From Leguminivora glycinivorella (Eukaryota > Arthropoda > Insecta > Lepidoptera > Tortricidae): a DNA stretch of 64,000 nucleotides. This document shows, one piece after another, positions 24,301-32,522 of the stretch. Below the pieces are notes generated by a model, which searched no databases, was not told the origin of the DNA, and was given only the letters and a program-made list of their open reading frames with translations. The DNA lies in the NCBI RefSeq assembly GCF_023078275.1, contig NC_062980.1:15146783-15210782 (forward strand), in the 5' to 3' direction. The position numbers were made by a program, and so were the translations under genes. Numbering within the stretch: position 1 is the stretch's first letter; each line of letters opens with the position of its first letter.

Positions 24301-27300
24301 TTTATTTCATAATGTGTGGAGCTAGCATTATGTGACGTGTAGATGTCGGTTTCACAAAAATAACGCTTGTCAATAAAGCTTCATTGCTGCTAAAATTCGT
24401 TTAATAATAGTCTTTATCGACCATCACCAGTGTAACCTCTTTTTGATAGCCGGTAAATGACATGTTTAGTTCCGCTACTCGCCACCGCATCGTGCACAGC
24501 GTTTCCATAGACAAAAAAGTCTAGCGACCAAATCCACATGTACCAAAAGCTGTCAACGGTAAAAAGGACACATGAATCATATACCGTTTTGCTTAATGTA
24601 AAAAACTATAAGCCCTATTGTACTAAGATAAAGTTGATTTTAGATTCATATTTTTTTTCAATTAATACGTTTTGGTTGGCTCAAAACCAACTTGCGATCC
24701 GATCTCACATGCGACCATTATCCACAGTTGATTTTGAAATGATACCACTTGACAGTTAGATAACGGTTCGAATAGGGCCCCTGAGTCATACGGCTTGCAC
24801 AATGCTTCAGAAGACTACTTATGGTTAAAACCGGGAGACGTCCTAGTTTTAAAGAGGAAGATGTAAGCAGATGCAGCAGTGTGATGGTAAGCAGTCTCTG
24901 TAGCCTGTGGACGCCTGCAACTCCAAGAATTCTCTTCTACATGCGATTTGCCAACCATAACAATCCGCACGCTCTTTGAACTCTGGCAACTTTATTAGGT
25001 GCGTTACGCTTGGAAAGAGTCAAAAAGTTTAAAATAAGCGAAACATTCCAGCTGAATACTTATGTAAAATATTGCAGGATCGCGATCGTATTGTTGACAT
25101 TCCCGAATAAAAATCACCAAAATATCGAGTTAATTGTATGAACACCACCTTGAATATAATTTTTACTTACCTATGCGAAGATGTTGGGAAGAGGTTGAAG
25201 GGCCGAATTTTGATTAGATGTCGATTTCTGAGTAAATTTAAAGAATAGCACAAAGAATCCCGACAACGCACGCGACGAATGCGCACGTCGTTTGCGCATA
25301 AGTAGTTTACGGAATTTATTAACAGTTTCAATTTATAAAAAATCTTAAAAATTCTCTGAAGCCCCAGAAACAATTTCAATGATTTTGGAGTCCCTTCAAC
25401 TTTCTGCTTTCAAAATGCTGATAATTCAAAAAAAAATTATCATTTTTACTACTATTGTTTTTTCCTTGCAGCTGAAATAAAGGAGCTTTTCAAAATAGTG
25501 GAACCGAAAGTGGCATTTTGTCAAAACGTAATGTACGAGGACTATAGCCGTGCTGCAAAAGATTTAGGACTCGACATTAAAATATTCACGTTTGATGGTG
25601 AAAATTCCATGACTAAGTTGATGAACACTTACACGGATCTCGAGCCTGAAGAGCAGTTTAAGTGAGTAATTGAGACTTGAAAGTTTAAACAGTTGGCATT
25701 TGTATCAAACTCTCAAAAAACCTGACCTAATGGGTAAAACTTAAAAGCTGTGGACAATTTTAGAAAAGTATTTCCCTGATTTTCCAGATTCCAATATAGG
25801 CTCCTCAATCTCCTCATGAGAAAGACAGCGAATTTACCGTAGATACCTACAACATTTGCTTTTATATCTTCTCCACTCTACCTCTATATATCCTCTTCGA
25901 TAGAATGTTTATGGTTAGTTAAATATGGGTATATTGTAATTTTTTTAGAGTCGCCGAGTTCGATGTGTCCAAAGTGTACTGCTGGTTGGTGAGCACGAGC
26001 GGTTCCACTGGCTTCCCAAAGGTGGCAGCACTGTCGCACTCCAACGTGCTACAGAATGTGGAGTTCTTCAGTCATGCAGCCCCTCCAGGGGGGTTAGTGC
26101 TTAATATTTTATTTGTTTCATCATCATCCCTTTTTCACCCACTGCCGAGCATCCAGTAAGGTGCAGTAGGGTAATTTAGAAAGAACATAAAAATCACCAT
26201 GATTTGCATCAAGATTCCCCTTTCGAAAATACCCGAGCATTTCTGTGATACGAAATTACGCCATTGCAGCTTACACCTCTCGTCCCGGTCGTGGGCTAAT
26301 CTCATTCAATTGTGTGGTTGTTTTATCATTTAGTGTGGAAATAACAAAAATAGTGGGGATCCTTCTAATATATTATATTACAGATTGTAAACGATTAATT
26401 CTCAACCAGTTCTCGTGAAATTTTGTGACTAAGTTAAACAGTTTTCTGTGTTCTTAACTCACAGACCCACTTACCTGTCCCATACGTAGCTGATATCAAA
26501 GTGTTTAATTATACATATAAGCATACCTACAAATTTTCATCATTTTTCAGTGAGCGTAGAACAGCCATGAACCTATCATCCATTCAATGGATCTCCGCGT
26601 GCTTCAATGTACTGTTGATGCATATCAAATGTAAACCATATCAAATTGCAGACATCTGCCCCGTGCACCACTGAACATGTCATCGACCTCATCAATAAGT
26701 ACAAGGTAGATTATCATTACGAGAACAACCTTCCAATAAGTATTTTTTAATTAAGTATTATAAATGGTCATGGCTACAGTAGTCTGTGAAGACGTGGCCT
26801 AGGATGGAGCTCGCCCATAAGCCTGTTCACCTATGCTTTGAAGGTTTCTGGGTTATATGGGCTGGGAAATATAGACGCCGGCAAGGAATTCCACTCCTTG
26901 GCAGCGTATAAGAAAAGAAGAAGCAAAGCTCTTTGTGCGAATTCGTCGAATATACCAAGTGAGGGTAAAAACCGGCCGTGCGTCTGTAAAGTCCAATGAT
27001 GAATGGAATGATGACGGTGGAATAAGCTCGTGTAGCTCTTGAGCACACTCCCCGAAGTGCAACCTGTAAAATGCCGACAGACTGGTGATTTTCCACCAAT
27101 GGGCCATAGTAAAATGAGGAGAGAAAACTGACAGCGGGGACTCACCTGACGATCGAGCCTTCGCCCCTTAAACTCGCGTAGAAGCACTCTAAAGATACGC
27201 TTCGGACCTTTGGCCTTACGCTTTTGTTGGGTTTTGAAGCTCAGCGTCAGGTCGCATAATACGTAATATACGTATGGTATACATAGTCATAATGTTTTTT

Positions 27301-30300
27301 TTTTCCAGCCAGTAACAACGTTCACAACAGCAACACTGCTGTCGCCCATTCTGCATCATGAGAAACACTGCGACCTCACATGTTTCGATGTCTTGAAAGT
27401 CGGCGGCTCCAAGATTTATTTAGAGTTCATGAATGCTTTAAGCGTAAGTATTTCTCTAATAGTTAACTCAGTTTGTCAGTAAAACCTTGGTAAAACCAAG
27501 GTAAAACATACGAAATTAAAGTTTTCCATGGGAACTCAAACCTCATCATTTATATGAGTACCTACTTAAGTTGTAAGGTTGTTCGTTAAATAGGTATTCT
27601 AATTCTTTCAGGCTCGTGTACGAAAAGATACGAAGATAGTCGTGGGATATGGTATGACTGAATGTGGAGGATCAGTATTTAAGCCCTGTCCTGACGGACC
27701 TTTCGGCAATATTGGAGTAGAATATCCGCTGTATCAAGTAAAGGTATGGTTTAGTTGTAGTTTTAGGTTATAGCACGCTTGATTTTTGCAACGCGACATC
27801 ATACATACTAATACTAGTCTTGCTCACCCAACTCTACCAAGAACCCCAGCAGAACCTTACGCGTTACGTTGCCGACGACTTTTGAGAGATATCCGTGTTC
27901 CGAGGTGTTGTAACCGGTAATCTGACACCCGTGGGCAGCCGAGAATGACGTGAGCGGCTGTGTGAGGATGCGTTGGTATTGGTAGTACCCACGTGATGTA
28001 TGTATGAGTCGAGGAATGTATGAAGCCTGATACATTTTGCGAATTTTCTCTTACAGTTGCCTATTTTAAAGCTCAGCTCTGCTCTGAGTCGATGTTCTAA
28101 CAAACATATCCTCGTTTGTCTCTGGTGGATCTGTGCAATTCTAAAGACATTGGTAAACTAACTTTGACACCATTGTAATATTTTTTTATCTTTTTAGATA
28201 GTTGATCCGGAAACAGAAAAAGTTATTTTAGAACCCAATGTGACAGGAGAACTCCGAGTCAAAGGGCCTAGAATGGAGGCAAGTGTTAATAGTTATTTGT
28301 TATACAAGGGGGCAAAGTTGTATTTTAACGCCGAGTGTGGAATTGAAAAACGAGCAAGTGAAAGGATTCTATAGTTGAACCACGAGCGAAGCGAGTGGTT
28401 CGAGAATAGAATCCTGAACTTGCGAGTTTTTTAACACACGAGAAGTAAAATACATTTGCACCCGAGTGTAACACAAAACTTTTCCCCTCACTATAGCGAG
28501 GAAACTACAACGCAAAAAATGCGTTTATCATTGCTTCCAGTAGTTCCACAGGCGGTAAATCATCTTTATTACTAGATTCATCTACTTTTATCAATTTTAA
28601 AGCAGTTAATTTGACTTTATTCAAGGTCAAATTACTTTACCCACTAGTGGATAAAATGCGTTTTTACCCGCTGGTATTAAAGGACAAAACACGTGTTTAC
28701 TAGTGAGGGGAAAAATAATTTAGGATTCAATAAATTACTATAACTCTCCCGATTTCCTCAGTATCAGAACTACCAGGAAATATGGTAAATGCCATAAAAT
28801 TATCGGTAAACAAGATAGACTTGTATTTTTATTTCAATATGTATTATAATATTATGACGGTGGTTTTGAAAACCACATTCACAAATTGTTAATTTAATAA
28901 TTTCTATTGTTTTTGAGTATGATTGACGTTATATTTCTTTATATCCTTGCATGCCAAATTATTATAATTGACGATCATAATGTAAATTCATATAGGTTAA
29001 CGTAGAATAATTTATACTGTAATTTACCATTATGCTAAACTAAACTATTGATAATAGTAGAGAAAATCTTTTCACATTTTTATTTTTCTTTTAGTGTTAT
29101 TACAATAATCCTAAAGCAACAGCCGAAGCGTTCGCAGAAGATGGTTACTTAAAATCAGGAGATCTGGTGTATAAGGATGAAAACGGCTATTACTTCTTTG
29201 TGGATAGACTCAAAATGCTACTGAAGTACAAAAACTATCAAGTAAGTTTACAGTTAGACAAAAATAACCGTCAGCATATCCATCATCATCATTTCAGCCG
29301 TTAGTTGCCCACTGCTGAGCATAAGCCTCCCTTCGTGAACGCCATTTATCCCGGTCTGAGCTAGTCTCATCCAGAGGTGCCCAAAAAATCGTTTTCTAAA
29401 GTTTATAAGTTAGTCGTGGTATACGGGTATACGTATATATATGGATAAATCATAAAATCAACTGATTAAAATAAATAGCCGCATGCCTTAGAGTGCAATC
29501 CTTACCATAGGAGTAACGATTCAGTCAGCGGAATCAGATATATTTTTAATCAGAGGTACTTTTTAAATACTTATACCTACCTACTACTTAGGTGTTGCAA
29601 AATTTAAATACCTAAGTATGTTGTGATCTATAGAACTATTCTAATAATATCTCGTCTCACTATCAATCACCCGCCAGTCCAAATTATCCTCCTGTACCTT
29701 ATACTTACTGTTCTATTACGTTGACATTTGAGAAATAAACCCCCATCTTACAGGTCATACCTCCAGAGATAGAAGAAGTGATCCTAACGCATCCTGGCGT
29801 ACAAGACGTATGTGTTACTGGTGTCCCACACATAGATGACGGAGAGCGTGTAGCGGCGTGCATAGTGCGACGACCAGGGTCTACGGTCTCCGCTCAGGAG
29901 ATCAAGGATCTCGTCGCCAGTAAGTGTACTTTGTATTAGCAGTGATGTTAATGTACTAGTGTGTGTTACTGGTGTCCCGCACATAGATGATGGAGAGCAT
30001 GTAGCGGCGTGTATACTTAGTGCGACGACCAGGGTCCACCGTCTCCGCTCAGGAGATCAAGGATCTCGTCGCCAGTAAGTGTACTTTGTAGCAGTGATGT
30101 TAATGTACTAGTGTGTGTTACTGGTGTCCCGCACATAGATGATGGAGAGCGTGTAGCGGCGTGTATACTTAGTGCGACGACCAGGGTCCACCGTCTCCAC
30201 TCAGGAGATCAAGGATCTCGTCGCCAGTAAGTATACTTTGTAGCAGTAATAATGTAATAGTGATATTACTCGAAGCGGTGTGCATAGTGTGGCGACAAGG

Positions 30301-30893
30301 GTTTACCGTGTGCGCACAGGAGATCAAGGATATCATCGCCAGTAAGTGTGGCTATACTTACTTTGCAGCAGTGATACTAATGTACAACTGTGTGTTTAGT
30401 GCTCCACCGTGTCCGCTCAGAAAATCAAAGACCTTGTTCCGAGTTACTATACCTACATGAACCTTAAAACAACTTTTCAACGACGCACGATTTACGTTTG
30501 AGATTTGTTGTCTTTTTTATATTTGTTGGACCATACCTTTAGCTTTTTAGTTTACTTATTATCGAAAAACTAACATTGGTGTGAAGTCTAATCTTCTACG
30601 ATGAAAGATTTTAAACATCTTGCAGTTTAGTGTTGTTGTGTTATGGATATTCAGTGGCATTTCAAACCGTTTTGTGAACTCTCCAAAATACTAATTCCTG
30701 CTTGAAAAAGTTGCGTAAAAGCAAAATTTGCATCTTTTTAACATTAACTATTTTTTTTATTTCAGGCAAAATGTCTGTTCACAAGCAGTTGTACGGAGGT
30801 GTCGTGTTCGTGAATGAGCTGCCCCTCACATCTAACGGAAAAGTTAGTCGTGTTAAAGTGAAAAATATTACAATCAATTCAAAGAGAGAGTAA
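9279..30893 (+). CDS. AMP-forming acyl-CoA synthetase, luciferin 4-monooxygenase-like (11 exons)
   Basis: Members of this family adenylate a carboxylic acid with ATP and usually transfer the acyl group to CoA; the substrate cannot be read here. Exons: 9,279-9,371; 9,722-9,929; 25,472-25,661; 25,949-26,092; 26,551-26,705; 27,309-27,443; 27,612-27,743; 28,198-28,278; 29,095-29,241; 29,754-29,919; 30,766-30,893. Phases match at every junction except for one surplus base in exon 5. Without it the product is 525 residues, close to the family norm of about 540. Landmarks are the P-loop TSGSTGFPK (about 180-188), GYGMTE, SGDL, the hinge DRLKMLLKYK and the conserved lysine in LTSNGK (about 509). The C-terminus NSKRE is not a peroxisomal SKL signal. 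The start is the first ATG of the family-like leader in exon 1, with no evidence for upstream coding exons. An AATAAA lies at 30,918-30,923. Confidence 0.85.
9722..9929 (+). CDS. acyl-CoA synthetase exon 2
   Basis: 208 nt between AATAG and donor GTGAGT. It encodes IDAATGEQET, then the RLAQCFRRLGLKPGDVLVL helix-strand and the PYYAALVNGLPLAGVDP segment, which is diagnostic for the AMP-binding fold. It leaves one base for the next exon. A decayed partial copy sits at 24,787-24,860 near the end of the following intron. Confidence 0.88.
9930..11146. other. start of synthetase intron 2, nothing recognised
   Basis: AT-rich intronic sequence without exon, RNA gene or transposon ends that could be supported. 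Confidence 0.4.
11147..11634 (+). pseudogene. Harbinger (HARBI1-like) transposase fragment
   Basis: The first part reads GDSAYPQRQTLLMDAL, matching the GDSGYPL block around the second catalytic aspartate of DDE_Tnp_4/HARBI1 nucleases. After a frameshift near 11,193 a second frame reads ALQVRARNCIEQCFGRLK, with the catalytic glutamate of the RNxIExxFGxLK motif, and CCVLDNIAN, and stops at 11,632-11,634. The N-terminal half is not seen here. It is a broken transposase inside synthetase intron 2 and not a host gene. PIF/Harbinger-type MITEs with TTA/TAA duplications occur elsewhere in the window. Confidence 0.8.
12003..12536 (+). mobile_element. repeat family G, copy 1 (about 0.53 kb)
   Basis: It begins AGGGTTCCGTAGTCAACTAG and ends ACGCTCTTGGCCGGTTTTT. 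A nearly collinear copy is at 54,896-55,456 in AP-2 mu intron 2, and a reversed 5' fragment is at 44,395-44,495. It contains a run of CCGT repeats (CGTCCGTCCGTCC). This is a widespread lepidopteran non-coding repeat; its superfamily is not decided here. Confidence 0.75.
12537..13490. other. intronic stretch with a Harbinger-arm fragment
   Basis: It contains the CCGATATCGGATCGGATAA arm fragment near 12,555 and an exon-like end at 12,967 followed by GTAAGT. No reading frame supports a gene. The rest is AT-rich. Confidence 0.35.
13490..13950 (+). repeat. repeat family H
   Basis: It starts ACCGACTTCAAAAAAGGAGG and contains ACTCGATATCTCCGAGAATC and GATGATGGGATCTTGGAGAA. The same phrases recur at 16,925-17,080, where the tail has expanded into a tandem array. 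The homopolymer T runs are part of the family. Confidence 0.6.
14131..14980 (+). mobile_element. repeat family I, forward copy (about 0.85 kb)
   Basis: It starts AAAACCGGTCAAGTGCGAGT and ends TTTTTGGTACGGAACCCTAA. A reversed copy lies at 16,103-16,926, so the two face each other 1.1 kb apart within one intron. Short pieces recur at 18,032-18,130, 18,712-18,830 and 53,115-53,165. There is no coding capacity. Confidence 0.75.
15363..15430. repeat. fragment of repeat J
   Basis: TTTTTCAATTCCACATTCG through ACTTTGCCCCCTTGTATAAC matches the end of repeat J (18,925-19,350). Confidence 0.55.
16103..16926 (-). mobile_element. repeat family I, reversed copy with nested SINE
   Basis: It is the reverse complement of the 14,131-14,980 family, ending CTCGCACTTGACCGGTTT, and is interrupted by a tRNA-like insertion at about 16,463-16,545. 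Nesting shows the SINE arrived after this copy. Confidence 0.7.
16463..16545 (+). mobile_element. tRNA-derived SINE head
   Basis: GGTGGCCGAGCGG fits an internal promoter A box and GGTTCGATTCC a B box, at tRNA spacing, with partial acceptor-stem pairing (CCTG with CAGG). It sits inside a transposon copy, so it is a SINE head and not a working tRNA gene. Confidence 0.55.
17522..17790 (+). mobile_element. SINE-like element with B box
   Basis: CGCGGGTTCGAACCCC is a tRNA-type B box. It is followed by AGGACAGCATCGTGAGGAAA and a 3' part with CATCGGGTTGGAAGGTCAGG. The 3' part also occurs reversed at about 20,380-20,535. It splits the tandem array. Confidence 0.6.
17849..17940. mobile_element. 92-bp palindromic MITE at a TA site
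   Basis: TACGGTCGACTACAAAGAGA is mirrored by TCTCTTTGTAGTCGACCGTA; the arms are about 25 bp. It splits a tandem unit whose uninterrupted relatives read ATACGTACGGAACAGTG, so the empty site is visible and a TA duplication (Tc1/mariner-like) is likely. Confidence 0.65.
18712..18830. repeat. fragment of repeat I
   Basis: AGGGTTCCGTACCAAAAAGG, then CGTCCGTCTGTCACATAACT and ATATCTCGAGAACTAC match repeat I in reversed orientation. The rest of the element is absent. Confidence 0.6.
18925..19350 (-). mobile_element. repeat J, copy 1 (inverted copy at 28,289-28,717)
   Basis: About 425 bp shared in inverted orientation, including GAGGGGAAAAGTTTTGTGTT, CACTCGGGTGCAAATGTATT and CACTCGGCGTTAAAATACAA. 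It is non-coding. A diverged third copy lies at about 21,095-21,270. Confidence 0.75.
20375..20540 (-). mobile_element. SINE/RTE-type 3' end, reversed
   Basis: It is the reverse complement of the 3' part of the element at 17,650-17,785, sharing CTGACCTTCCAACCC and GCGTAGGCACTAGTTT. The coding or tRNA-like head is missing. Confidence 0.6.
20555..20985 (+). mobile_element. retroelement 3' end with TTAC tail
   Basis: The segment ends TTGTACAATAAAGTGTTTAC followed by TTACTTAC, a polyadenylation-like signal plus short tandem tail typical of a lepidopteran non-LTR element. A similar tail (GTGCAATAAAGTGTTTAC then TACTAC) is at about 37,370-37,412. No reverse transcriptase sequence remains. Confidence 0.5.
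21095..21270. repeat. diverged fragment of repeat J
   Basis: ACAAGGGGGCAAAGT and GAGCGTAGCGAGTGGTTC match the J family; the centre has drifted. Confidence 0.5.
21945..22140. repeat. repeat E, copy 2 (reversed relative to 3,960-4,080)
   Basis: It shares TTACTGTCAAAGTAAAATGT and CTGCTATCTCTCGACACAG with the reverse complement of the first copy, followed by GGCGCCATCTAGCCGAG. Confidence 0.55.
22455..23180. mobile_element. 726-bp fold-back element, hAT-type target duplication
   Basis: Two arms of about 320 bp (22,455-22,775 and 22,861-23,180) are near-perfect reverse complements around an 85-bp loop. The ends read GTGAGCGTCAGAATGGCGGG and its complement, flanked by perfect CAATATTT at 22,447-22,454 and 23,181-23,188, the 8-bp duplication of hAT-type insertion. 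Within each arm GGCGGGTGT recurs in both orientations. The loop itself can pair CGCCTGC with GCAGGCG. Both arms contain the same short open frame, which is an effect of the symmetry and not a gene. Confidence 0.92.
23823..24037. mobile_element. MITE with ATGAGGAG ends
   Basis: ATGAGGAGACACAC at the left and GTGTGCCTCCTCAT at the right are inverted repeats, and TGA follows each end as a possible 3-bp duplication. It is a 215-bp non-coding element. Confidence 0.55.
24078..24143. repeat. imperfect hairpin
   Basis: GAAAGTGAGGAGTCGTGAGT pairs with a right arm ending CGACTCTTCACTTTC around a short loop, with one small length difference. Its origin is unknown. Confidence 0.5.
24787..24860 (+). pseudogene. 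decayed partial copy of synthetase exon 2
   Basis: ACAATGCTTCAGAAGACTA and CCGGGAGACGTCCTAGT align with exon 2 (about 9,773-9,834), with extra bases between them that break the frame. It has no splice donor at its end and lies 612 bp before exon 3, still inside intron 2. Confidence 0.8.
25472..25661 (+). CDS. acyl-CoA synthetase exon 3
   Basis: 190 nt after TTCCTTGCAG, encoding TEIKELFKIVEPKVAFCQN and a segment ending EPEEQF, with donor GTGAGT. It is joined to exon 2 across an intron of about 15.5 kb. The phases 1 and 2 are consistent on both sides. Confidence 0.87.
25949..26092 (+). CDS. acyl-CoA synthetase exon 4 (ATP P-loop)
   Basis: 144 nt after TTTTTTAG, ending at donor GTTAGT. It carries WLVSTSGSTGFPKVAALSHS, the nucleotide-binding loop of AMP-forming enzymes with its conserved serines, threonine and lysine. 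Confidence 0.9.
26551..26705 (+). CDS. acyl-CoA synthetase exon 5, with a frame break
   Basis: 155 nt. The first part reads ERRTAMNLSSIQWISACFN in the frame set by exon 4. The last part reads TSAPCTTEHVIDLINKYK, clearly homologous but one base out of frame, with the switch near 26,651. Read straight through, a TGA occurs at 26,672-26,674. Removing exactly one base also restores phase 0 for exon 6. Alternatives are an assembly error, a real null allele, or a 43-nt intron (26,609-26,651), which would be unusually short and would remove a conserved strand. Confidence 0.8.
26750..27190 (-). pseudogene. LINE reverse transcriptase C-terminal remnant
   Basis: Minus-strand frames give AAKEWNSLPASIF followed by YNPETFKA, and in other frames FYRLHFGECAQELHELIPPS. 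These are the conserved C-terminal lines of lepidopteran LINE polymerases, broken by frameshifts. It continues to about 26,755 as the tail coding KVNR-like sequence. A similar tail is at 45,165-45,245. It lies in synthetase intron 5. Confidence 0.7.
27309..27443 (+). CDS. acyl-CoA synthetase exon 6
   Basis: 135 nt in phase 0, PVTTFTTATLLSPI through to YLEFMNALS, between TTTTCCAG and GTAAGT. This is the substrate-pocket region that precedes the YGMTE motif in the family. Confidence 0.87.
27612..27743 (+). CDS. acyl-CoA synthetase exon 7 (YGMTE motif)
   Basis: 132 nt in phase 0. It contains VVGYGMTECGG, the adenine-binding motif of the superfamily, and GNIGVEYPLYQVK. The donor is GTATGG. Confidence 0.9.
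28198..28278 (+). CDS. acyl-CoA synthetase exon 8, GC donor
   Basis: 81 nt in phase 0: IVDPETEK, then NVTGELRVKGPRME. The donor reads GAG|GCAAGT, a GC-AG intron; joining to exon 9 gives GPRMECYYNNPKAT, matching the family spacing. A copy of repeat J begins about 10 bp after this donor. Confidence 0.85.
28289..28717 (+). mobile_element. repeat J, copy 2, right after a splice donor
   Basis: It is the inverted counterpart of 18,925-19,350, beginning with AGTTATTTGTTATACAAGGG about 10 bp after the GC donor of synthetase exon 8 and ending ACACGTGTTTACTAGTGAG. It makes up much of intron 8. Confidence 0.78.
29095..29241 (+). CDS. acyl-CoA synthetase exon 9 (hinge motif)
   Basis: 147 nt in phase 0: DGYLKSGDLVYKDENGYYF, then the hinge DRLKMLLKYKNYQ that links the large and small domains. 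The donor is GTAAGT. Confidence 0.9.
29275..29375 (-). mobile_element. RTE-type LINE 3' tail
   Basis: Its reverse complement reads GGATGAGACTAGCTCAG, then ATGCTCAGCAGTGGGC and a short ATGATGATGG run. It matches the tail at 38,230-38,430 and lies in synthetase intron 9. Confidence 0.65.
29754..29919 (+). CDS. acyl-CoA synthetase exon 10
   Basis: 166 nt encoding VIPPEIEEVILTHPGVQDV, then VTGVPHIDDGERVAACIV and the EIKDLVA helix, typical of the C-terminal lid domain. The 3' two thirds plus donor are repeated downstream (29,962-30,445). Confidence 0.9.
29962..30445 (+). repeat. tandem partial copies of synthetase exon 10
   Basis: Four extra units follow the true exon: 29,962-30,113, 30,114-30,260, 30,261-30,390 and a partial one at 30,391-30,445. 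Each repeats the exon from TGTGTTACTGGTGTCCC onward, and the first three keep the GCCAGTAAGT donor and about 40 bp of intron. No unit has an acceptor. Units 2 and 3 share a four-base insertion near the exon middle that breaks the frame, so one was copied from the other. Units 4 and 5 are more decayed and older. Confidence 0.9.
30766..30893 (+). CDS. acyl-CoA synthetase exon 11 (end)
   Basis: 128 nt after ATTTCAG. It encodes KMSVHKQLYGGVVFVNELPL and then LTSNGKVSR, where the lysine is the conserved catalytic residue of the C-terminal domain, and ends with TAA at 30,891-30,893. Confidence 0.9.
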
Positions 30894-31192
30894 ACACAAA
30901 TACCTTTTGGGTAGTGCAATAAAATATGAAAGAATTGGTATAGGTATTCGGTTAACTTTAACTTTACTTTAAACTAATGTAGTACCTCATCAGTCTTTAA
31001 AATACCTAATTTAAATCTTCTTAAATTATATGTCTGGACGAATTTAATTTATGCAATGTGATATAAGTATAAATTAATGTAAAAAATGTAAGTGTTGTTT
31101 TTATTACTAATCCTTTACATTATTTTGACCCGAGGCAGCGTTTTATAAAGCCCGAAAGTTGGACTTACCCATTAAATATTATCAGTAGGCCT

Positions 31193-31319
31193 AGCACATG
31201 ATTGCCGCAAGAGTATGTCCCCGCGAGATACATCACGCGTCTTCTTCAAACTGTATTAATGTCATAAGGATGGGTAGTCTATCTCGCGGCGACATACTCT
31301 CGCGGCAATCATGTGCTAA
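31193..31319. mobile_element. MITE with about 37-bp inverted ends
   Basis: TAGCACATGATTGCCGCAAG is mirrored by TCGCGGCAATCATGTGCTA, and the arms extend to the GCGAGATA/TATCTCGC words. It is a 127-bp element just after the synthetase gene. Confidence 0.7.
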
Positions 31320-31394
31320 CCCTGCAGTAAACAAGGCCGATAAAAAGAAACGGTATACTTACGCCCTAATAACTGACAAAAAGAAAACAAAAGC

Positions 31395-31615
31395 CAGTCG
31401 CTCCATTTTAAACTCATAAAAATTAAACACCCCACCGACAAGTAAAATAGAGCAATGCTTTTGTTTTTTTCTAGGCCGCCGGTAGGTGACGACATTGTAC
31501 AGTCATTAAAAAGTGGGTCCGTTAGCAAAATACCGAAATTGTAACAGTTTTTACAATAAAATAAAACATGGGGTCGTGTTCCAAGAAATATGTTTTTGGA
31601 ACGGGACTCTACAGA
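31395..31615 (+). repeat. repeat F, copy 2
   Basis: It shares GTGGGTCCGTTAGCAAAAT, ATTGTAACAGTTTTTA and GGAACGGGACTCTA with 6,530-6,735. Confidence 0.6.
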
Positions 31616-31740
31616 TAGAACGTAAGCTGTCTTTGAAGTTTTTTGTAATACAATTATTATGGCAAACAAATTTACGGCTCGCCTAATAAAATAAGTAATG
31701 AACCGGACATCGTGCGGAAAAAGTGCCAAATAGTATTTTA

Positions 31741-31861
31741 TACAATCGTGATATAATACAAAGCTTTTCAGTCGAGTACCATGTTTCGGCCACGAAGCTT
31801 GCTGAGTGGCCTAATAGTACGGTACGAGAGTGAAAAGCTTAATTATATCACTATTGTATAC
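31741..31861. mobile_element. short MITE with ATATAAT-rich inverted ends
   Basis: ACAATCGTGATATAAT pairs with ATTATATCACTATTGT, with AAGCTTTTCA/TGAAAAGCTT further in. There is no coding capacity. Confidence 0.6.
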
Positions 31862-32522
31862 AATACTTTTTCTATGAGTCATCATCTTTATCATCAATGG
31901 ACGAGAAATATCATCATTCAAGTCAAAATTAATGTTAATAGCGTCGTTCACCGTTGCATCAACATCGAATTACCTGGCAACCAATTGTTTGTAATAACCG
32001 TCTGTGATTGGTCGATAACGCGATAGATAAAAAAAAATGTGTTTCAGATGCAGACAAATTTGCCAGGTATCGCAAATTAGTATAAAATAAATAAATAAAT
32101 AAAATAAAAATCATTTATTCATGTACCAAAAATAGCAGTCATAAAGCCATAAACTATATTAACACAAAAATAGGCTTCACCATGTCCGTGCCTGAACTAG
32201 GGAGATCCTGTATCTCAGGCAGAAAAAATAACTTACAAACTAAAACAGGGAAATTATTTGATAATATCATGTGCATTGCATAGGTATTCAACTAAAAAAT
32301 AAATAAGTTACATTACAGATTTATAAATAGAGTAGGTTACCTACTTAAAACTATCATAATTCTAAAAGTACAGCAAAAAAAGATGGTAAGCCATATGTAA
32401 TACTTATTGCTTATTAGCATTTTAATGAGTCAACAGTTGTACTTTATCGCATCAGCGTAAGGATACATAGGTAGGTGTATTTATTTGTAAACATTAAGTA
32501 GCTCTGTCTAGGTTATTTCTAG

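Noticed and set aside
26609..26651. 43-nt intron within synthetase exon 5
   Set aside because: It restores phase, but it is shorter than typical insect introns and would delete a conserved strand. Kept only as an alternative to a one-base indel.
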